From positions 62,001-126,000 of the forward strand of contig NZ_LLWE01000005.1 in NCBI RefSeq assembly GCF_001562055.1: a DNA stretch of 64,000 bases, given 5' to 3'. Below the pieces are notes generated by a model, which searched no databases, was not told the origin of the DNA, and worked only from the letters and a program-made list of their open reading frames with translations. Below are positions 52,743 to 63,208 of this stretch, one piece after another. Position 1 is the stretch's first letter; each line of letters opens with the position of its first letter. The position numbers were made by a program, and so were the translations under genes. Source of the stretch: Polycladidibacter stylochi. GTDB taxonomy: Bacteria > Pseudomonadota > Alphaproteobacteria > Rhizobiales > Stappiaceae.

Positions 52743-54419
52743 CTACATGTTCGGGTAGTTCGGCCCCCCCTGCCCTTCTGGCACTGTCCATGTGATATTG
52801 CTGTTTGGATCTTTAATATCACAGGTCTTACAGTGTACGCAGTTTTGAGCGTTAATCTGGAAGCGGTTTTCGCCGTTTTCTTCCACCCACTCATAAACAC
52901 CAGCGGGGCAATAACGCGCTGATGGGCCCGCAAACTTATCCAACTCAGATAGTTTTTGAAGCGCTTCATCACGCAGTTTCAAATGGATCGGCTGGTCTTC
53001 TTCGTGGTTGGTGTTCGAGAGGAATACCGAGGACAAACGATCAAAGGATATTTTGCCATCCGGTTTGGGATAATTAATCGGCTTGACATCTGCTGCTGGT
53101 TTCAAACTCGCGGCATCCGTTTTTCTATGATGCAATGTACCGAACAAGGACACGCCAACCAGCTCTTGTAACCACATATCAAAGCCGCCCATCATCATAC
53201 CAAGGTAATTACCAAAGCGAGAGAGAAGCGGTTTAACATTGCGCACCAGTTTCAAATCTTTACCAATGGCTCCAGCACGCAAATCGTGGTCGTAGCTATC
53301 GAGCTGTTCGCCTGCTTTCTCGGCAACAAGTGCCTCCATGACCTTTTCAGCAGCTAGCTTGCCCGAGTATATGGCGTTATGTGAGCCTTTAATGCGGGGT
53401 AGATTCACCAGCCCAGCCGAGCAGCCCATGAGCAAGCCACCGGGGAAAGCCAGTTTCGGGATAGACTGGAAGCCACCTTCTGCTATGGCTCTTGCGCCGT
53501 AAGCTATACGCTTGCCGCCCTTAAACAGGTTTTCTATAGCAGGGTGATGCTTGAAACGCTGGAACTCTTCAAATGGTGACAAATACGGGTTTTCGTAGTT
53601 CAGGTGGACCACAAACCCAACTGCAACCTGATTATTATCAAGATGATAGAGGAAGGAGCCACCACCGGTTTTACTATCTAACGGCCAGCCCAATGTGTGC
53701 TGTACCAAACCTTGCTGGTGCTTTTCCGGCTCCACTTCCCATAGTTCTTTAATGCCAATTCCGAACTTGGGTGTATCGCTATCACGGTCCAAATTGAACT
53801 GCTCAATGAGTTGCTTGGCGAGCGATCCGCGTACGCCTTCACCAATCAAGGTGTATTTGCCCACAAGCTCCATGCCGCGCATGTACGTGTCTTTTTGGCT
53901 GCCATCTTTAGCAACGCCCATGTCACCTGTGGCGACACCACGTACTTTGCCGTCTTCATCGTACAGGACTTCAGCTGCTGCAAACCCGGGGTAGATTTCG
54001 ACACCCATAGCTTCGGCTTTTTCGGCCAGCCAGCGGCAAACATTTCCAAGAGATATAATATAGTTGCCATGATTGTTCATCAGGCGAGGCATGGTGAAGT
54101 TCGGAATGGAAATGGCTTTTTTCTCGCTCAATAGCAAGAATGTATCCTTATTAACTTTCACATTGAGCGGGACTGTATCGTCCTTGCGCCAATCAGGCAG
54201 CAGCTCGTCCAGCGCACATGTATCCATTACAGCACCGGAGAGTATATGGGCTCCAACTTCCGACCCCTTTTCCAGTACTACTACAGAAATGTCTTTTTCC
54301 TGCTCTGTTGCCAGTTGTTTAAGCCGTATGGCTGCTGCCAAACCTGCCGGACCTGCCCCAACAATAACAACGTCAAATTCCATAGATTCGCGTGGTGGCA
54401 ACGTGCCCACATCAGCCAT
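52743..54419 (-). CDS. Electron-transfer flavoprotein-ubiquinone oxidoreductase
   Basis: A 558-residue membrane-associated FAD/4Fe-4S protein that passes electrons from reduced ETF to ubiquinone, linking acyl-CoA and related dehydrogenases to respiration. VVIVGAGPAGLAAAIRL binds FAD; HILSGAVMD and the C-terminal cluster motif NCVHCKTCDIKDP are diagnostic. ATG 54419 follows GGGAGAGACGA; GTG 54434 would add five residues. It would serve the acyl-CoA dehydrogenase encoded at 10.4 kb. Confidence 0.95.
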   Translation of the reverse strand: MADVGTLPPRESMEFDVVIVGAGPAGLAAAIRLKQLATEQEKDISVVVLEKGSEVGAHILSGAVMDTCALDELLPDWRKDDTVPLNVKVNKDTFLLLSEKKAISIPNFTMPRLMNNHGNYIISLGNVCRWLAEKAEAMGVEIYPGFAAAEVLYDEDGKVRGVATGDMGVAKDGSQKDTYMRGMELVGKYTLIGEGVRGSLAKQLIEQFNLDRDSDTPKFGIGIKELWEVEPEKHQQGLVQHTLGWPLDSKTGGGSFLYHLDNNQVAVGFVVHLNYENPYLSPFEEFQRFKHHPAIENLFKGGKRIAYGARAIAEGGFQSIPKLAFPGGLLMGCSAGLVNLPRIKGSHNAIYSGKLAAEKVMEALVAEKAGEQLDSYDHDLRAGAIGKDLKLVRNVKPLLSRFGNYLGMMMGGFDMWLQELVGVSLFGTLHHRKTDAASLKPAADVKPINYPKPDGKISFDRLSSVFLSNTNHEEDQPIHLKLRDEALQKLSELDKFAGPSARYCPAGVYEWVEENGENRFQINAQNCVHCKTCDIKDPNSNITWTVPEGQGGPNYPNM

Positions 54420-54527
54420 TCGTCTCTCCCTCACCTTTCAGCGCTACCAAAGTTTTGGCAGGCTCCGTCACTGCTTGGTTATTGTCAATTTCAACTGTTT
54501 TGTTCTTTGTGTAGAGGAGTGCTTTGC

Positions 54528-54575
54528 GCAGCGCAATGCGTTTTAAGGCGCAAGTGGCATTGCACAAGGCGCTGC
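54528..54575. repeat. Compound inverted repeat upstream of the uracil-DNA glycosylase gene
   Basis: GCAGC (54528-54532) pairs with GCTGC (54571-54575), and GCAATGC (54533-54539) with GCATTGC (54557-54563), leaving a 7-base bulge on one side. It lies in the divergent spacer; role unknown. Confidence 0.4.
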
Positions 54576-54679
54576 AAAACCTCGCTATTCGTTATAGTCA
54601 CGCAATTATATGTGACTGTTTAAACAGTTATGAAGGCTTATGTTTGCTTTCTTGATAAAGAACGTAGTATTTTGCTCTC

Positions 54680-55606
54680 ATGTCGTACGAAAATGTCGCA
54701 GCAGACGTCCCCTTATCCGCTATGGAAGCGTATCTTGAGTTCTTGGTGAGCTCGGGTGTGGACTGCTGTATTGATGAAACACCGCATGACTGGTTCAGCG
54801 AGCCTGCGACAAATAAAACAACGGCAGTCGTGAGCACGCCGGCTCCTACGCCAACGCCGAAAGTTGTCCGCCGTGCTTTTAAAGCTGAAGAGGCAGGACA
54901 TATTAGTGCTGATGCGAAGGCAACAGCAAAGGCAATTTTGCAGCGACAAAAACAAACGGTACAACAAACGCAAGGAAGCCAAAGCCCGCAAATAGCGGTT
55001 TTACCCGACGCAAATGCGGTAACATCTGCTCGTGATACTGCGTTTAAGGCTCACTCGCTTGAAGAACTTAGGCAAAGCATGCTTGAGTTTGAAGGCTGTA
55101 ATCTTCGCCTCACCGCCTCGAACTTGGTTTTTGGGGATGGTCCTGCACATGCACCGATCATGTTTGTTGGAGAAGCCCCTGGAAAAGAAGAGGACTTAAG
55201 CGGTGTGCCATTTGTTGGGCGTTCAGGGCAATTGTTGAATCTAATCCTTAAACGCGCTGGCATAGCGCGTGAACAGGTTTACATTGCCAATGTCGTTCCA
55301 TGGAGGCCACCGGGCAATCGCACCCCAACGCCACAAGAAACCGAAATTTGCCGCCCATTTATTCAACGGCAGATAGAGTTGGTTGACCCCAAAGTACTCA
55401 TTTTTCTTGGGGCAGCCTCGGCTTCAGCATTGACTGGATCGCGCGATGGCATTCGCAAATTACGTGGTAAATGGCTGACTTACAAAGCAGGTGCGTTTGA
55501 GCGTGATGCTATGGCGATGTACCACCCCGCCTATTTGTTGCGCAGCCCGGCTGAAAAAAAGCTGGTGTGGCGGGACATTTTGAATGTCAAAAACAAATTA
55601 GGTTAG
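54680..55606 (+). CDS. Uracil-DNA glycosylase, family 4-like
   Basis: A 308-residue protein. The first ~110 residues are Ala/Thr/Gln-rich and weakly conserved; the rest is the family-4 fold: IMFVGEAPGKEEDLSGVPFV (uracil pocket), NVVPWRPPGNRTP and MYHPAYLLRSPAEKK (catalytic His region). It removes uracil from DNA. Only some of the Cys expected for a 4Fe-4S cluster are seen (GCNLRLTASN and EICRPF), as I recall for alphaproteobacterial members generally. The KRRIH crosslinking loop of UdgX is absent. Confidence 0.88.
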   Translation: MSYENVAADVPLSAMEAYLEFLVSSGVDCCIDETPHDWFSEPATNKTTAVVSTPAPTPTPKVVRRAFKAEEAGHISADAKATAKAILQRQKQTVQQTQGSQSPQIAVLPDANAVTSARDTAFKAHSLEELRQSMLEFEGCNLRLTASNLVFGDGPAHAPIMFVGEAPGKEEDLSGVPFVGRSGQLLNLILKRAGIAREQVYIANVVPWRPPGNRTPTPQETEICRPFIQRQIELVDPKVLIFLGAASASALTGSRDGIRKLRGKWLTYKAGAFERDAMAMYHPAYLLRSPAEKKLVWRDILNVKNKLG

Positions 55607-55735
55607 TTGCCACTTCGCTACTTGATTATCTCAATTACTGTCCAATATCAAAGTCATCGATTTTGCAGTGCTATCCACCCGATGCTATCGCCTTGCAACA
55701 ATCGTTTACAAGAGCCAGCCACACAGGAGATTCCC

Positions 55736-56599
55736 TTGATTAAGAAAATTGCCCGTAAAGTTTTGCCAAAAAAATGGATGGGAGAAGAAACAATTATCCC
55801 CGTTGTACGGTTAAAAGGTGTCATCGGGGAAGGTTCTAAAATTAACCCTGGTCTCAATCTGGAAGCGGTCAATGAGCAACTGGAATCAGCATTTGAAAAC
55901 AAAAGTGCACCAGCAATTGGTATTTTGGTGAACTCTCCTGGTGGCTCGCCTGTGCAATCTCGGCAGATTTATCTTCGCATACGCCAACTTGCCGCACTGC
56001 ACAATAAACAAGTCCTGGTGTTTGTTGAAGATGTGGCGGCCTCTGGTGGGTATATGATCGCACTCGCCGGGGATGAGATATTCGTTGACCCGGCCTCTAT
56101 TATCGGTTCCATCGGTGTTGTTTCATCTGGTTTTGGCTTTACAAGCTTGATTGAAAAAATCGGCGTGGAACGTCGGGTTTATACAGCTGGTAAAAAGAAA
56201 GTAACCCTTGATCCCTTCGCGCCCGAAGTCGCTGAAGATGTCGAACACTTAAAAACCTTGCAACGTGAAATCCACGACCTGTTTATCACAATGGTCAAAG
56301 AGCGGCGCGGCGATGTACTGGCACAAGATGATGATATTTTTTCCGGGCTATTCTGGACCGGTGAGAAAGCCCAACAGCTTGGTCTTGTCGATGGCATTGA
56401 GGATGTTTATGGCCTTTTACAAAAGCGATACGGCGATAAAGTGAAGGTAAAGTACGAGGAAGCCAGCAAGGGCTTTATTAGTAAACTTATTGGGGCGCAC
56501 TCTGAAAAGCTGGATTTGCGAAGCGGTGTTCAGGCAATGCCCGATGCGGCAATACAATCACTTGAAGAACGCACTATCCGCGCTCGCTATGAAATATAA
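55736..56599 (+). CDS. S49-family serine peptidase (SppA/SohB-like)
   Basis: A 287-residue Ser/Lys peptidase of the SohB/SppA family, which digests signal peptides and other membrane fragments. LVNSPGGSPVQSRQIY, EDVAASGGYMIALAGD (nucleophile Ser) and SIIGSIGVVSSGFGF are typical; the Lys lies in the second half. TTG 55736 follows GGAGA at 5 bases and matches the usual start (IKKIARKVLPKKW); the frame is open to 55607. In Rhizobiales this gene usually precedes glyQ, as here. Confidence 0.9.
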   Translation: MIKKIARKVLPKKWMGEETIIPVVRLKGVIGEGSKINPGLNLEAVNEQLESAFENKSAPAIGILVNSPGGSPVQSRQIYLRIRQLAALHNKQVLVFVEDVAASGGYMIALAGDEIFVDPASIIGSIGVVSSGFGFTSLIEKIGVERRVYTAGKKKVTLDPFAPEVAEDVEHLKTLQREIHDLFITMVKERRGDVLAQDDDIFSGLFWTGEKAQQLGLVDGIEDVYGLLQKRYGDKVKVKYEEASKGFISKLIGAHSEKLDLRSGVQAMPDAAIQSLEERTIRARYEI

Positions 56600-56705
56600 G
56601 AGATTGTCTATTTGAAATTATCAAAAGCGTTCCTAGATATCACTAGGTGCTGTTTAGTTATACAGCACAGCCCTTTGGGTGCTTGTTAGGATAAGGAACG
56701 CTTTC

Positions 56706-56900
56706 ATGACCGAGACATTTGCAACAATAGCAGCAATCGCTGGTGGTTATGCGGTTTTTAAATATGTGCAACGTGAGGTGCGCTCTTGGAATTTGGGTCT
56801 GCGTCCAGTGAAAGCTAAAGCCTATTACCGTTCCTTTGATAATCCTTACCCACAATTGGTGCTGGACCCGCGTAGCGGCAAATACATTGTGCGCAAGTAA
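56706..56900 (+). CDS. Small membrane-anchored protein of unknown function
   Basis: A 64-residue protein with one N-terminal helix (FATIAAIAGGYAVFKYV) and a basic C-terminal part (VKAKAYYRSF, LDPRSGKYIVRK). I recall similar short proteins between S49 peptidase and glyQ genes in related bacteria, without known function. AAGGAA lies 7 bases before ATG 56706; ATG 56679 would add nine residues. Confidence 0.65.
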   Translation: MTETFATIAAIAGGYAVFKYVQREVRSWNLGLRPVKAKAYYRSFDNPYPQLVLDPRSGKYIVRK

Positions 56901-57078
56901 AGTAACGGAATACCGCGACCAAAAACCCAAGCCTTTTCACGGAAAAAGCTTGCTTAATGCCACTTAACACGTTTGTGTCCTTGACCTTGTGGCCCACGCA
57001 TGGCACCTGTCGGCTAAGAGTTATTTGAGAGGTGGCAAAGTACGCAACTTGGCTGCCAGTGTATTCAGGAAGCTGCCC

Positions 57079-58062
57079 ATGACACTTGATGCTGTTTCGG
57101 CCAATAACCGCGCCACGACCCCAGCCTATATGGACCCAACTAAGTCGTTTCAAGGCTTATTGCTCACACTGCAACACTTTTGGGCAGACAAGGGCTGTGC
57201 CATTTTGCAGCCCTATGACATGGAAGTGGGTGCCGGTACTTTTCATCCGGCGACAACCTTACGTGCACTTGGTCCGCGCCCATGGAAAGCTGCTTATGTA
57301 CAGTCGTGCCGGCGTCCAACTGATGGGCGCTACGGCGAAAACCCTAACCGCCTTCAACATTATTACCAGTTTCAGGTTATTTTAAAGCCCTCTCCTGAGA
57401 ATCTTCAGGAACTTTACCTTGAAAGCCTGCGGGCCATTGGCATCGACACCGCCTTGCATGATGTGCGGTTTGTTGAAGATGACTGGGAAAGCCCAACCCT
57501 CGGAGCTTGGGGACTTGGCTGGGAATGCTGGTGTGATGGTATGGAAGTCTCACAGTTCACCTATTTCCAGCAGGTTGCCGGTTTTGAGTGTAAACCGGTT
57601 TCCGGCGAGTTGACATATGGCTTGGAACGCTTGGCAATGTATGTGCAAGGCGTTGATAATGTTTACGACTTGAACTTCAATGGGCGTGAGGGTGAAGACA
57701 AAATCACATATGGTGATGTGTTCTTGCAAGCCGAACAGGAGTTCTCGCGTCATAACTTTGAATATGCAGATACAGAAATGCTGTTCCGTCACTTCAAAGA
57801 TCATGAAGACGAGTGTAAGCGTTTGCTGGCTTTTAGCGAGAAAGCTAAGGATGAAGCTGGTGATGGCCTACATAAAGTGGTGCTGCCTGCCTATGATCAA
57901 GTTAACAAGGCTTCGCACGTTTTCAACCTTTTGGATGCACGCGGGGTGATTTCGGTTACCGAGCGGCAAAGCTATATTTTACGCGTGCGCGAATTGGCCA
58001 AAGCTTGCGGTACTGCATTCCTTGAGACCCAATGGGGCGGGAAAGAACCAGTCAGTAAGTAA
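57079..58062 (+). CDS. glyQ: Glycyl-tRNA synthetase alpha subunit
   Basis: A 327-residue class II synthetase subunit carrying the catalytic core; with GlyS it forms the heterotetramer charging tRNA-Gly. [60 protein letters not shown] and [13 protein letters not shown] are diagnostic. AGGA lies 9 bases before ATG 57079; upstream in-frame ATG 56989 would add 30 atypical residues. A terminator and a GH3-family gene separate it from glyS, which is unusual. Confidence 0.96.
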   Translation: MTLDAVSANNRATTPAYMDPTKSFQGLLLTLQHFWADKGCAILQPYDMEVGAGTFHPATTLRALGPRPWKAAYVQSCRRPTDGRYGENPNRLQHYYQFQVILKPSPENLQELYLESLRAIGIDTALHDVRFVEDDWESPTLGAWGLGWECWCDGMEVSQFTYFQQVAGFECKPVSGELTYGLERLAMYVQGVDNVYDLNFNGREGEDKITYGDVFLQAEQEFSRHNFEYADTEMLFRHFKDHEDECKRLLAFSEKAKDEAGDGLHKVVLPAYDQVNKASHVFNLLDARGVISVTERQSYILRVRELAKACGTAFLETQWGGKEPVSK

Positions 58063-58083
58063 AAACTGGCCATTATATCTTTC

Positions 58084-58118
58084 CAAAGCGCCGGCATATG
58101 CTGGCGCTTTGTTTATTT
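58084..58118 (+). terminator. Terminator after glyQ
   Basis: CAAAGCGCC (58084-58092) pairs with GGCGCTTTG (58103-58111), followed by TTTATTT. glyQ is therefore probably not co-transcribed with glyS. The 250 bases that follow show no gene. Confidence 0.8.
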
Positions 58119-58374
58119 GTCTCTGTTAATAGTTCTAATCGCAAGCTGTATAGTAATTCTATACTCGATTAGGTACTTAATAATGACTAGTTATATTCTT
58201 CCCTTATATTTTATTAGGTCATTAGCACCAGATTCTTTGTTGGCACCAGTATGCTAGTTTGGTCGGAATTGATTTGCCTATAGCTGATTTGTTTTTCTCC
58301 TCGCAGATTAATAGCTATTTCAAAACCTGTAGGCTTTATTTTCGCTGCCATTCGATACTGGAGGTCTTTTAGGT

Positions 58375-60591
58375 ATGGAAAAAGCGCCCCTCAAACAAGA
58401 GGCCGTTTTACCAAGGGTTAATTCACCACACAACGCTAAGATAAGTGATGACGGTCTATCGGAGCTGGCCGTTGAGAAGCTAAGTGACAGCGATAAAGTA
58501 CTTTTAAGGTCTGGCAGCATGCCTTTTTGGCAAGGCATTAAAGAGCTTATGACGAATGGGCATAATCAAAAGCCATGGCCTGCAAGCCTTATTCATAATC
58601 TAGGAATTGAGGGGTTACATTTTTGCGAGGGCAATCGTGGTGTTGTTTTAAAGGGAGCGACAACCTTCCCTGTTGGTATGGCGCGCGGTGCAACATTTGA
58701 TCGGGAATTAGAAAAGCGCATTGGCGAGATCATCGGTTACGAGCTACGCGCAGTGGGTGCGAACGTTTTTGCCGGTGTGTGCGCGAGTATATTGCGCTTT
58801 CCACAATGGGGGCGCGCACAGGAGTGTTATGGGGAAGACCCTTACCATGTGGGAGAGATGGCCGCAGCACTTACAGAAGGCGTGCAGCAATATGCAATCG
58901 CCACAGCAAAAAACTTTGTGGCGTGCGAATTCGAGACGAGCAAGTTCAAGTGCGATATTAGCATCAGTGACAGGGCCTTACATGAAATATACTTACGCCC
59001 CTATAAAAGGGTGATTGAAGCCGGTCTGGGTGCTATTATAACTGGTTACAGCTCGCTCAATGGTGAATGGCTTTGCCAAAATAGCGAGATGATACACGGT
59101 ATCTTGAAAAAGAAACTTCGCTATGAAGGCCTTGTTATCAGCCCCTTTTTGTTTGGCATACGTGACAGCCTAAAAGCCGCCAATGCAGGGCTTGATTTGG
59201 AAATGCCATTTTGCATGCACTACGCCCAAAATTTAGCAACCCACCTTAGGGATGGCAAGCTCGACAAGCGGTTACATGACGACAGTTGCCGGCGCATTGT
59301 ACGCCAACAGTTACGCCTTAAAACAAACGAGCAATTTGACCGACGTAAATTGGCCTGTAAACAACACCGGACTATTGCGTTAGAAGCGGCTGAAAAATCT
59401 ATTGTTTTACTTAAAAATGATCACAACATACTGCCCCTGGAAGGGGTTGAGACACTGGCCGTTATAGGCGAATTTGCAGGAACTCCAAACCTTGGCGATA
59501 ATGGCTCTGCCAAAACACAGCCACGCCATGTTGTAACGCCTCTTGAGGGATTGAAAAATGCATTTCATTTACAAATCGAACTTTGGCAAGATAAAGGGCG
59601 TGATTTACAACGGGCAACACAACTGTCACGTAAAGCAGATGCTGTATTACTGGTAGTTGGTAACGGGGCTGAGGATGAGGGAGAACATATACCTACCGAT
59701 TTGGCCGAGAATTTTTGGCACTTGCTTCCTGAACCACAAAGCCGTGAAGAAAAGTACACAAGGGATGCTTTTCTGCGCACTTTTACCGCAAAAAACAAGG
59801 CTCAGCATGCCTGCGGAGATCGAAGGGATCTCTCGCTAAAACCAAGCGATTTACGATTGATTGACCAGGTTTGTGCCGTGAATGAGCGTGTTATTGTTGC
59901 CATCATGGGGGGCGGCCCCTTTACTATGACAGAGTGGATCCGCAAACCTGCAGCGGTTTTAATACTATGGTATCCTGGTATGGAAGGGGGGACAGCTTTA
60001 GCACGCCTTTTGAAGGGTGCTATCTCGCCAACTGGGAAGCTACCCTTTGCGATTGCGCAGCAACAACAACACTTACCTTGTTTACCCAATAACTTCCGCC
60101 AGTTGAGCTATGATATGTGGCATGGATACCGACGCCTTGATAAAGATGGTAACACTCCACTCTTCCCCTTTGGCTATGGGCTTTCTTACAGCAATTTTCG
60201 TTACAGCAACCTAGAGATATCCTACCCACCAAGCCAACTTGTCTCTGGAGTAGTAGTTTCTTTCAATCTGGAGAATATTGGCAGTTACGATACCGAGGAA
60301 GTTGCTCAGCTGTACACTTCTGCATTAAATTCCAAACTCAGCAGAGCACAACGGGAGCTCAAAGGGTTCAGACGCGTTTTTTTGAAAGCCGGGGAAACAA
60401 AACATATTGAAATGTTACTTTTATACAAAGACTTAGCAATTTACGATAGTCATAGTGATGATATGGTCGTGGAGCGTTTGGTTTATGATATCATCGTTGG
60501 AGGCTCTAGCCGTGATCCTAATGGACTGCGGGCTCAGCTTAATTTAAACGGTAGCAAGCACAAGCAAACGAGTGAAGCCGCACTTACATAG
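58375..60591 (+). CDS. GH3-family protein lacking the catalytic nucleophile
   Basis: A 738-residue, apparently cytosolic protein (no signal peptide) with the three parts of a GH3 beta-glucosidase: TIM-barrel (about 30-300), alpha/beta sandwich (about 345-610) and fibronectin-III-like end (about 650-715). Family anchors remain: GRAQECYGEDPYHVG, DRALHEIYLRPY, AGLDLEMPF, SIVLLKNDHNILPL, GYGLSY, QRELKGFRRV. The active site is altered: the nucleophile motif SDW reads SPF (256-258), the substrate His of KHF is Asn (KNF, 179-181), and DGPRGV reads EGNRGV. The acid/base-like EDEGEH stays, but a ~45-residue insertion separates it from the usual DR element. It is likely inactive or re-purposed. GGAGGT lies 10 bases before the ATG. 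Confidence 0.8.
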   Translation: MEKAPLKQEAVLPRVNSPHNAKISDDGLSELAVEKLSDSDKVLLRSGSMPFWQGIKELMTNGHNQKPWPASLIHNLGIEGLHFCEGNRGVVLKGATTFPVGMARGATFDRELEKRIGEIIGYELRAVGANVFAGVCASILRFPQWGRAQECYGEDPYHVGEMAAALTEGVQQYAIATAKNFVACEFETSKFKCDISISDRALHEIYLRPYKRVIEAGLGAIITGYSSLNGEWLCQNSEMIHGILKKKLRYEGLVISPFLFGIRDSLKAANAGLDLEMPFCMHYAQNLATHLRDGKLDKRLHDDSCRRIVRQQLRLKTNEQFDRRKLACKQHRTIALEAAEKSIVLLKNDHNILPLEGVETLAVIGEFAGTPNLGDNGSAKTQPRHVVTPLEGLKNAFHLQIELWQDKGRDLQRATQLSRKADAVLLVVGNGAEDEGEHIPTDLAENFWHLLPEPQSREEKYTRDAFLRTFTAKNKAQHACGDRRDLSLKPSDLRLIDQVCAVNERVIVAIMGGGPFTMTEWIRKPAAVLILWYPGMEGGTALARLLKGAISPTGKLPFAIAQQQQHLPCLPNNFRQLSYDMWHGYRRLDKDGNTPLFPFGYGLSYSNFRYSNLEISYPPSQLVSGVVVSFNLENIGSYDTEEVAQLYTSALNSKLSRAQRELKGFRRVFLKAGETKHIEMLLLYKDLAIYDSHSDDMVVERLVYDIIVGGSSRDPNGLRAQLNLNGSKHKQTSEAALT

Positions 60592-60815
60592 AACTTCTCG
60601 CCGCGGACACAAATATTTTTCAGCAGTACGTACTGGAATATTCGCAATGTAGTGCTTTGATTGATGAGCTATGGTATTTTCTTTTTATGAACATAGCGGT
60701 AAAACTCCACAAAATTCCTTCACAGTAGCCTAACAGGGGTGACTTTTAACGGGGACCTTGCTAGGCACTAGACAACACATCTGAATTAAATACGAAATTA
60801 AAGGCGCCCTTCTCC

Positions 60816-63053
60816 ATGCCTGATCTTCTACTTGAACTGTTTAGTGAAGAAATTCCTGCCCGTATGCAGCGGCGTGCGGCTGACGACCTCAAAAGCCTTG
60901 TCACCAATGCCTTGGTTGAAGCCGGCTTGACCTATGAGGGTGCCAAAGCCTATGCAACGCCACGCCGTCTTGCTCTGCATGTGGCTGGCCTACCTTCGGC
61001 CTCAAAAGCAACTCGCGAAGAACGCAAAGGGCCTCGCGTTGGAGCGCCGGAAAAAGCGCTCGCAGGCTTTTTGCGCGGTACTGGGTTGAGCTGTATTGAT
61101 GAAGCCCAAATCCAAAGCGACCCGAAGAAGGGTGAATTTTATGTTGCGGTCATTGAAAAACCAGGCCGCGATAGTCAAGACATTATTGCCGATATCATGC
61201 CTGGCATTATTCGCAGTTTCCCGTGGCCAAAGTCGCAGCGCTGGGGCACAGGTTCATTGAAATGGGTGCGTCCATTACACTCTATTTTGTGCCGGTTTGG
61301 GCCTGAAACTGAAGAGCCGGAAGTCATTGAATTCGAAGTGGATGGTATTAAATCTGGAGCAACCACCTACGGTCACCGCTTTATGGCGCCGGATCAATTC
61401 GAGGTGCGCCGCCTTGAAGATTATATGGCAAAGCTGGAAGCGCATAAGGTTGTTTTGGATGCAGACCGACGCAAAGATATTATTTTGCATGATGCTAAAA
61501 ATAGTGCCATGGCGCTTGGTCTAGAGCTGGTTGAAGATGAAGGCCTTTTGGAAGAGGTCGCGGGCTTGAACGAGTGGCCGAGTGTGCTTATCGGTTCCTA
61601 TGACGAGGCTTTTTTGCAACTTCCTGATGAGGTTATTAAGCTTACCATCAAGGAAAACCAAAAGAATTTTGTCCTGAAAGACCCGAGCACCGGGCGCTTG
61701 AGTAACAAGTTTGCATTGACCACGAATATTGAAGCCAGTGATGGCGGCTCTGTGATTATTCGTGGTAACGAAAAAGTTGTGGTCGCACGGCTTTCAGATG
61801 CCAAGTTTTTCTGGGAAAGTGATCTTAAAACTCGCCTTGAGGATAGCTTACCAAAACTGGATTCGATTGTGTTCCATGAAAAGCTCGGAACCGTTGGTAT
61901 GCGGGTACACCGGCTGGTAAGTCTTGCAAGTGAAATAGCACCTTTGGTTCAGGCAGATGTAACCAAAACAGCACGCGCTGCAAAACTGGCAAAAGCTGAC
62001 CTCGTGAGCGCTACAGTCTATGAATTTACCGAGTTACAGGGGCTAATTGGCCGGTACTTGGCACAAGAACAAGGCGAAGACAACGATGTAGCGCTTGCTA
62101 TTGAAAATCACTATAAGCCTGCAGGTGCTCACGGTGATATCCCTGCCGCACCTATTTCTATTGCCGTTGCCCTTGCCGACAAGCTGGATGTACTCGCTGG
62201 TTTTTGGGCGATTGACGAAAAGCCTACTGGCTCTAAGGATCCATTTGCGCTACGCCGTGCCGCTCTCGGGGTTATCCGACTGATATTGGAAAACGATTTA
62301 CGTTTACCCCTACGGGATTTGTTGGTGCAGGCACTGCGTCGCAATCTTGCACATATGGCAAGCCACCGCGGTGAAGAGGCTGTTGCCAGCCTACCATTCC
62401 TTGGCAAGGGTGATTTTGCTGGCAATGCTGTGCAAGAGTTTTTCAATTTCGTTCGTAATAGTGCCGATAAAGTTCTTGATTCTGTTGCAGAAAAAGTTGG
62501 CGAGACATCTTTCGAACATGCCGTTATCGATGACCTGATGGCTTTCTTTGCTGAGCGCTTAAAAGTTGTGATGAAAGAAAAAGGCATTCGTCACGATTTG
62601 ATTGATGCCGTTTTTGCTCTTGGAGGCCAAAACGATTTGGCACTGTTGGTCAAACGTGCTGAAGCCCTCGGCGCATTGCTGGAAAACGAAAATGGTATCA
62701 ATCTGCTCGCAGGTTACAAACGTGCTGCGAACATTTTACGCGCTGAAGAAAAGAAGGACGGTGCTGTATTTGACGGTACACCGCTCAAAGAACTATTGAG
62801 CGAGAATGCCGAGGTCGTTCTGTTTGAAGCCATTGAACGGGCAAATGCAGAACTGGCACCTCTTTTAGCACAAGAGGATTATGCCGGTGCAATGAATGCG
62901 CTCTCGGCACTTCGCGGACCTGTTGATCTGTTCTTTGTTGAGATACATGTGAATGCGGAAGATTCGGGGGTACGCGAGAATCGATTGAAACTACTTTCGC
63001 AAATACGCGATGCAGTGCATCAAGTCGCTGATTTCTCCAAGATATCCGGTTAG
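60816..63053 (+). CDS. glyS: Glycyl-tRNA synthetase beta subunit
   Basis: A 745-residue subunit that binds tRNA-Gly. [71 protein letters not shown] and [20 protein letters not shown] are diagnostic; the HD-like and anticodon-binding C-terminal domains are intact. It has its own upstream spacer (60592-60815) rather than joining glyQ, so it needs its own promoter or read-through from the GH3 gene. A strong terminator follows. Confidence 0.96.
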   Translation: MPDLLLELFSEEIPARMQRRAADDLKSLVTNALVEAGLTYEGAKAYATPRRLALHVAGLPSASKATREERKGPRVGAPEKALAGFLRGTGLSCIDEAQIQSDPKKGEFYVAVIEKPGRDSQDIIADIMPGIIRSFPWPKSQRWGTGSLKWVRPLHSILCRFGPETEEPEVIEFEVDGIKSGATTYGHRFMAPDQFEVRRLEDYMAKLEAHKVVLDADRRKDIILHDAKNSAMALGLELVEDEGLLEEVAGLNEWPSVLIGSYDEAFLQLPDEVIKLTIKENQKNFVLKDPSTGRLSNKFALTTNIEASDGGSVIIRGNEKVVVARLSDAKFFWESDLKTRLEDSLPKLDSIVFHEKLGTVGMRVHRLVSLASEIAPLVQADVTKTARAAKLAKADLVSATVYEFTELQGLIGRYLAQEQGEDNDVALAIENHYKPAGAHGDIPAAPISIAVALADKLDVLAGFWAIDEKPTGSKDPFALRRAALGVIRLILENDLRLPLRDLLVQALRRNLAHMASHRGEEAVASLPFLGKGDFAGNAVQEFFNFVRNSADKVLDSVAEKVGETSFEHAVIDDLMAFFAERLKVVMKEKGIRHDLIDAVFALGGQNDLALLVKRAEALGALLENENGINLLAGYKRAANILRAEEKKDGAVFDGTPLKELLSENAEVVLFEAIERANAELAPLLAQEDYAGAMNALSALRGPVDLFFVEIHVNAEDSGVRENRLKLLSQIRDAVHQVADFSKISG

Positions 63054-63080
63054 GTTTATACAGCTAGATCATAGTTTTTT

Positions 63081-63110
63081 CGGGCAGCAATCGCTGCCCG
63101 TTTTTGTTTT
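63081..63110 (+). terminator. Rho-independent terminator after glyS
   Basis: CGGGCAGC (63081-63088), loop AATC, GCTGCCCG (63093-63100), then TTTTTGTTTT. Confidence 0.9.
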
Positions 63111-63208
63111 AAGCATGTTGTGCTCATTTGTTTTCGCGCTCTTGCTCTTACTTCTTCAATTTAAGCAAACTCTTGCCGTTAGATTGAATTCAATCGGATG
63201 GAACACAG

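Noticed and set aside
54680-55606. Possible UdgX-like crosslinking glycosylase
   Set aside because: The KRRIH loop is absent; the missing cluster Cys agree with ordinary alphaproteobacterial family-4 members as I remember them.
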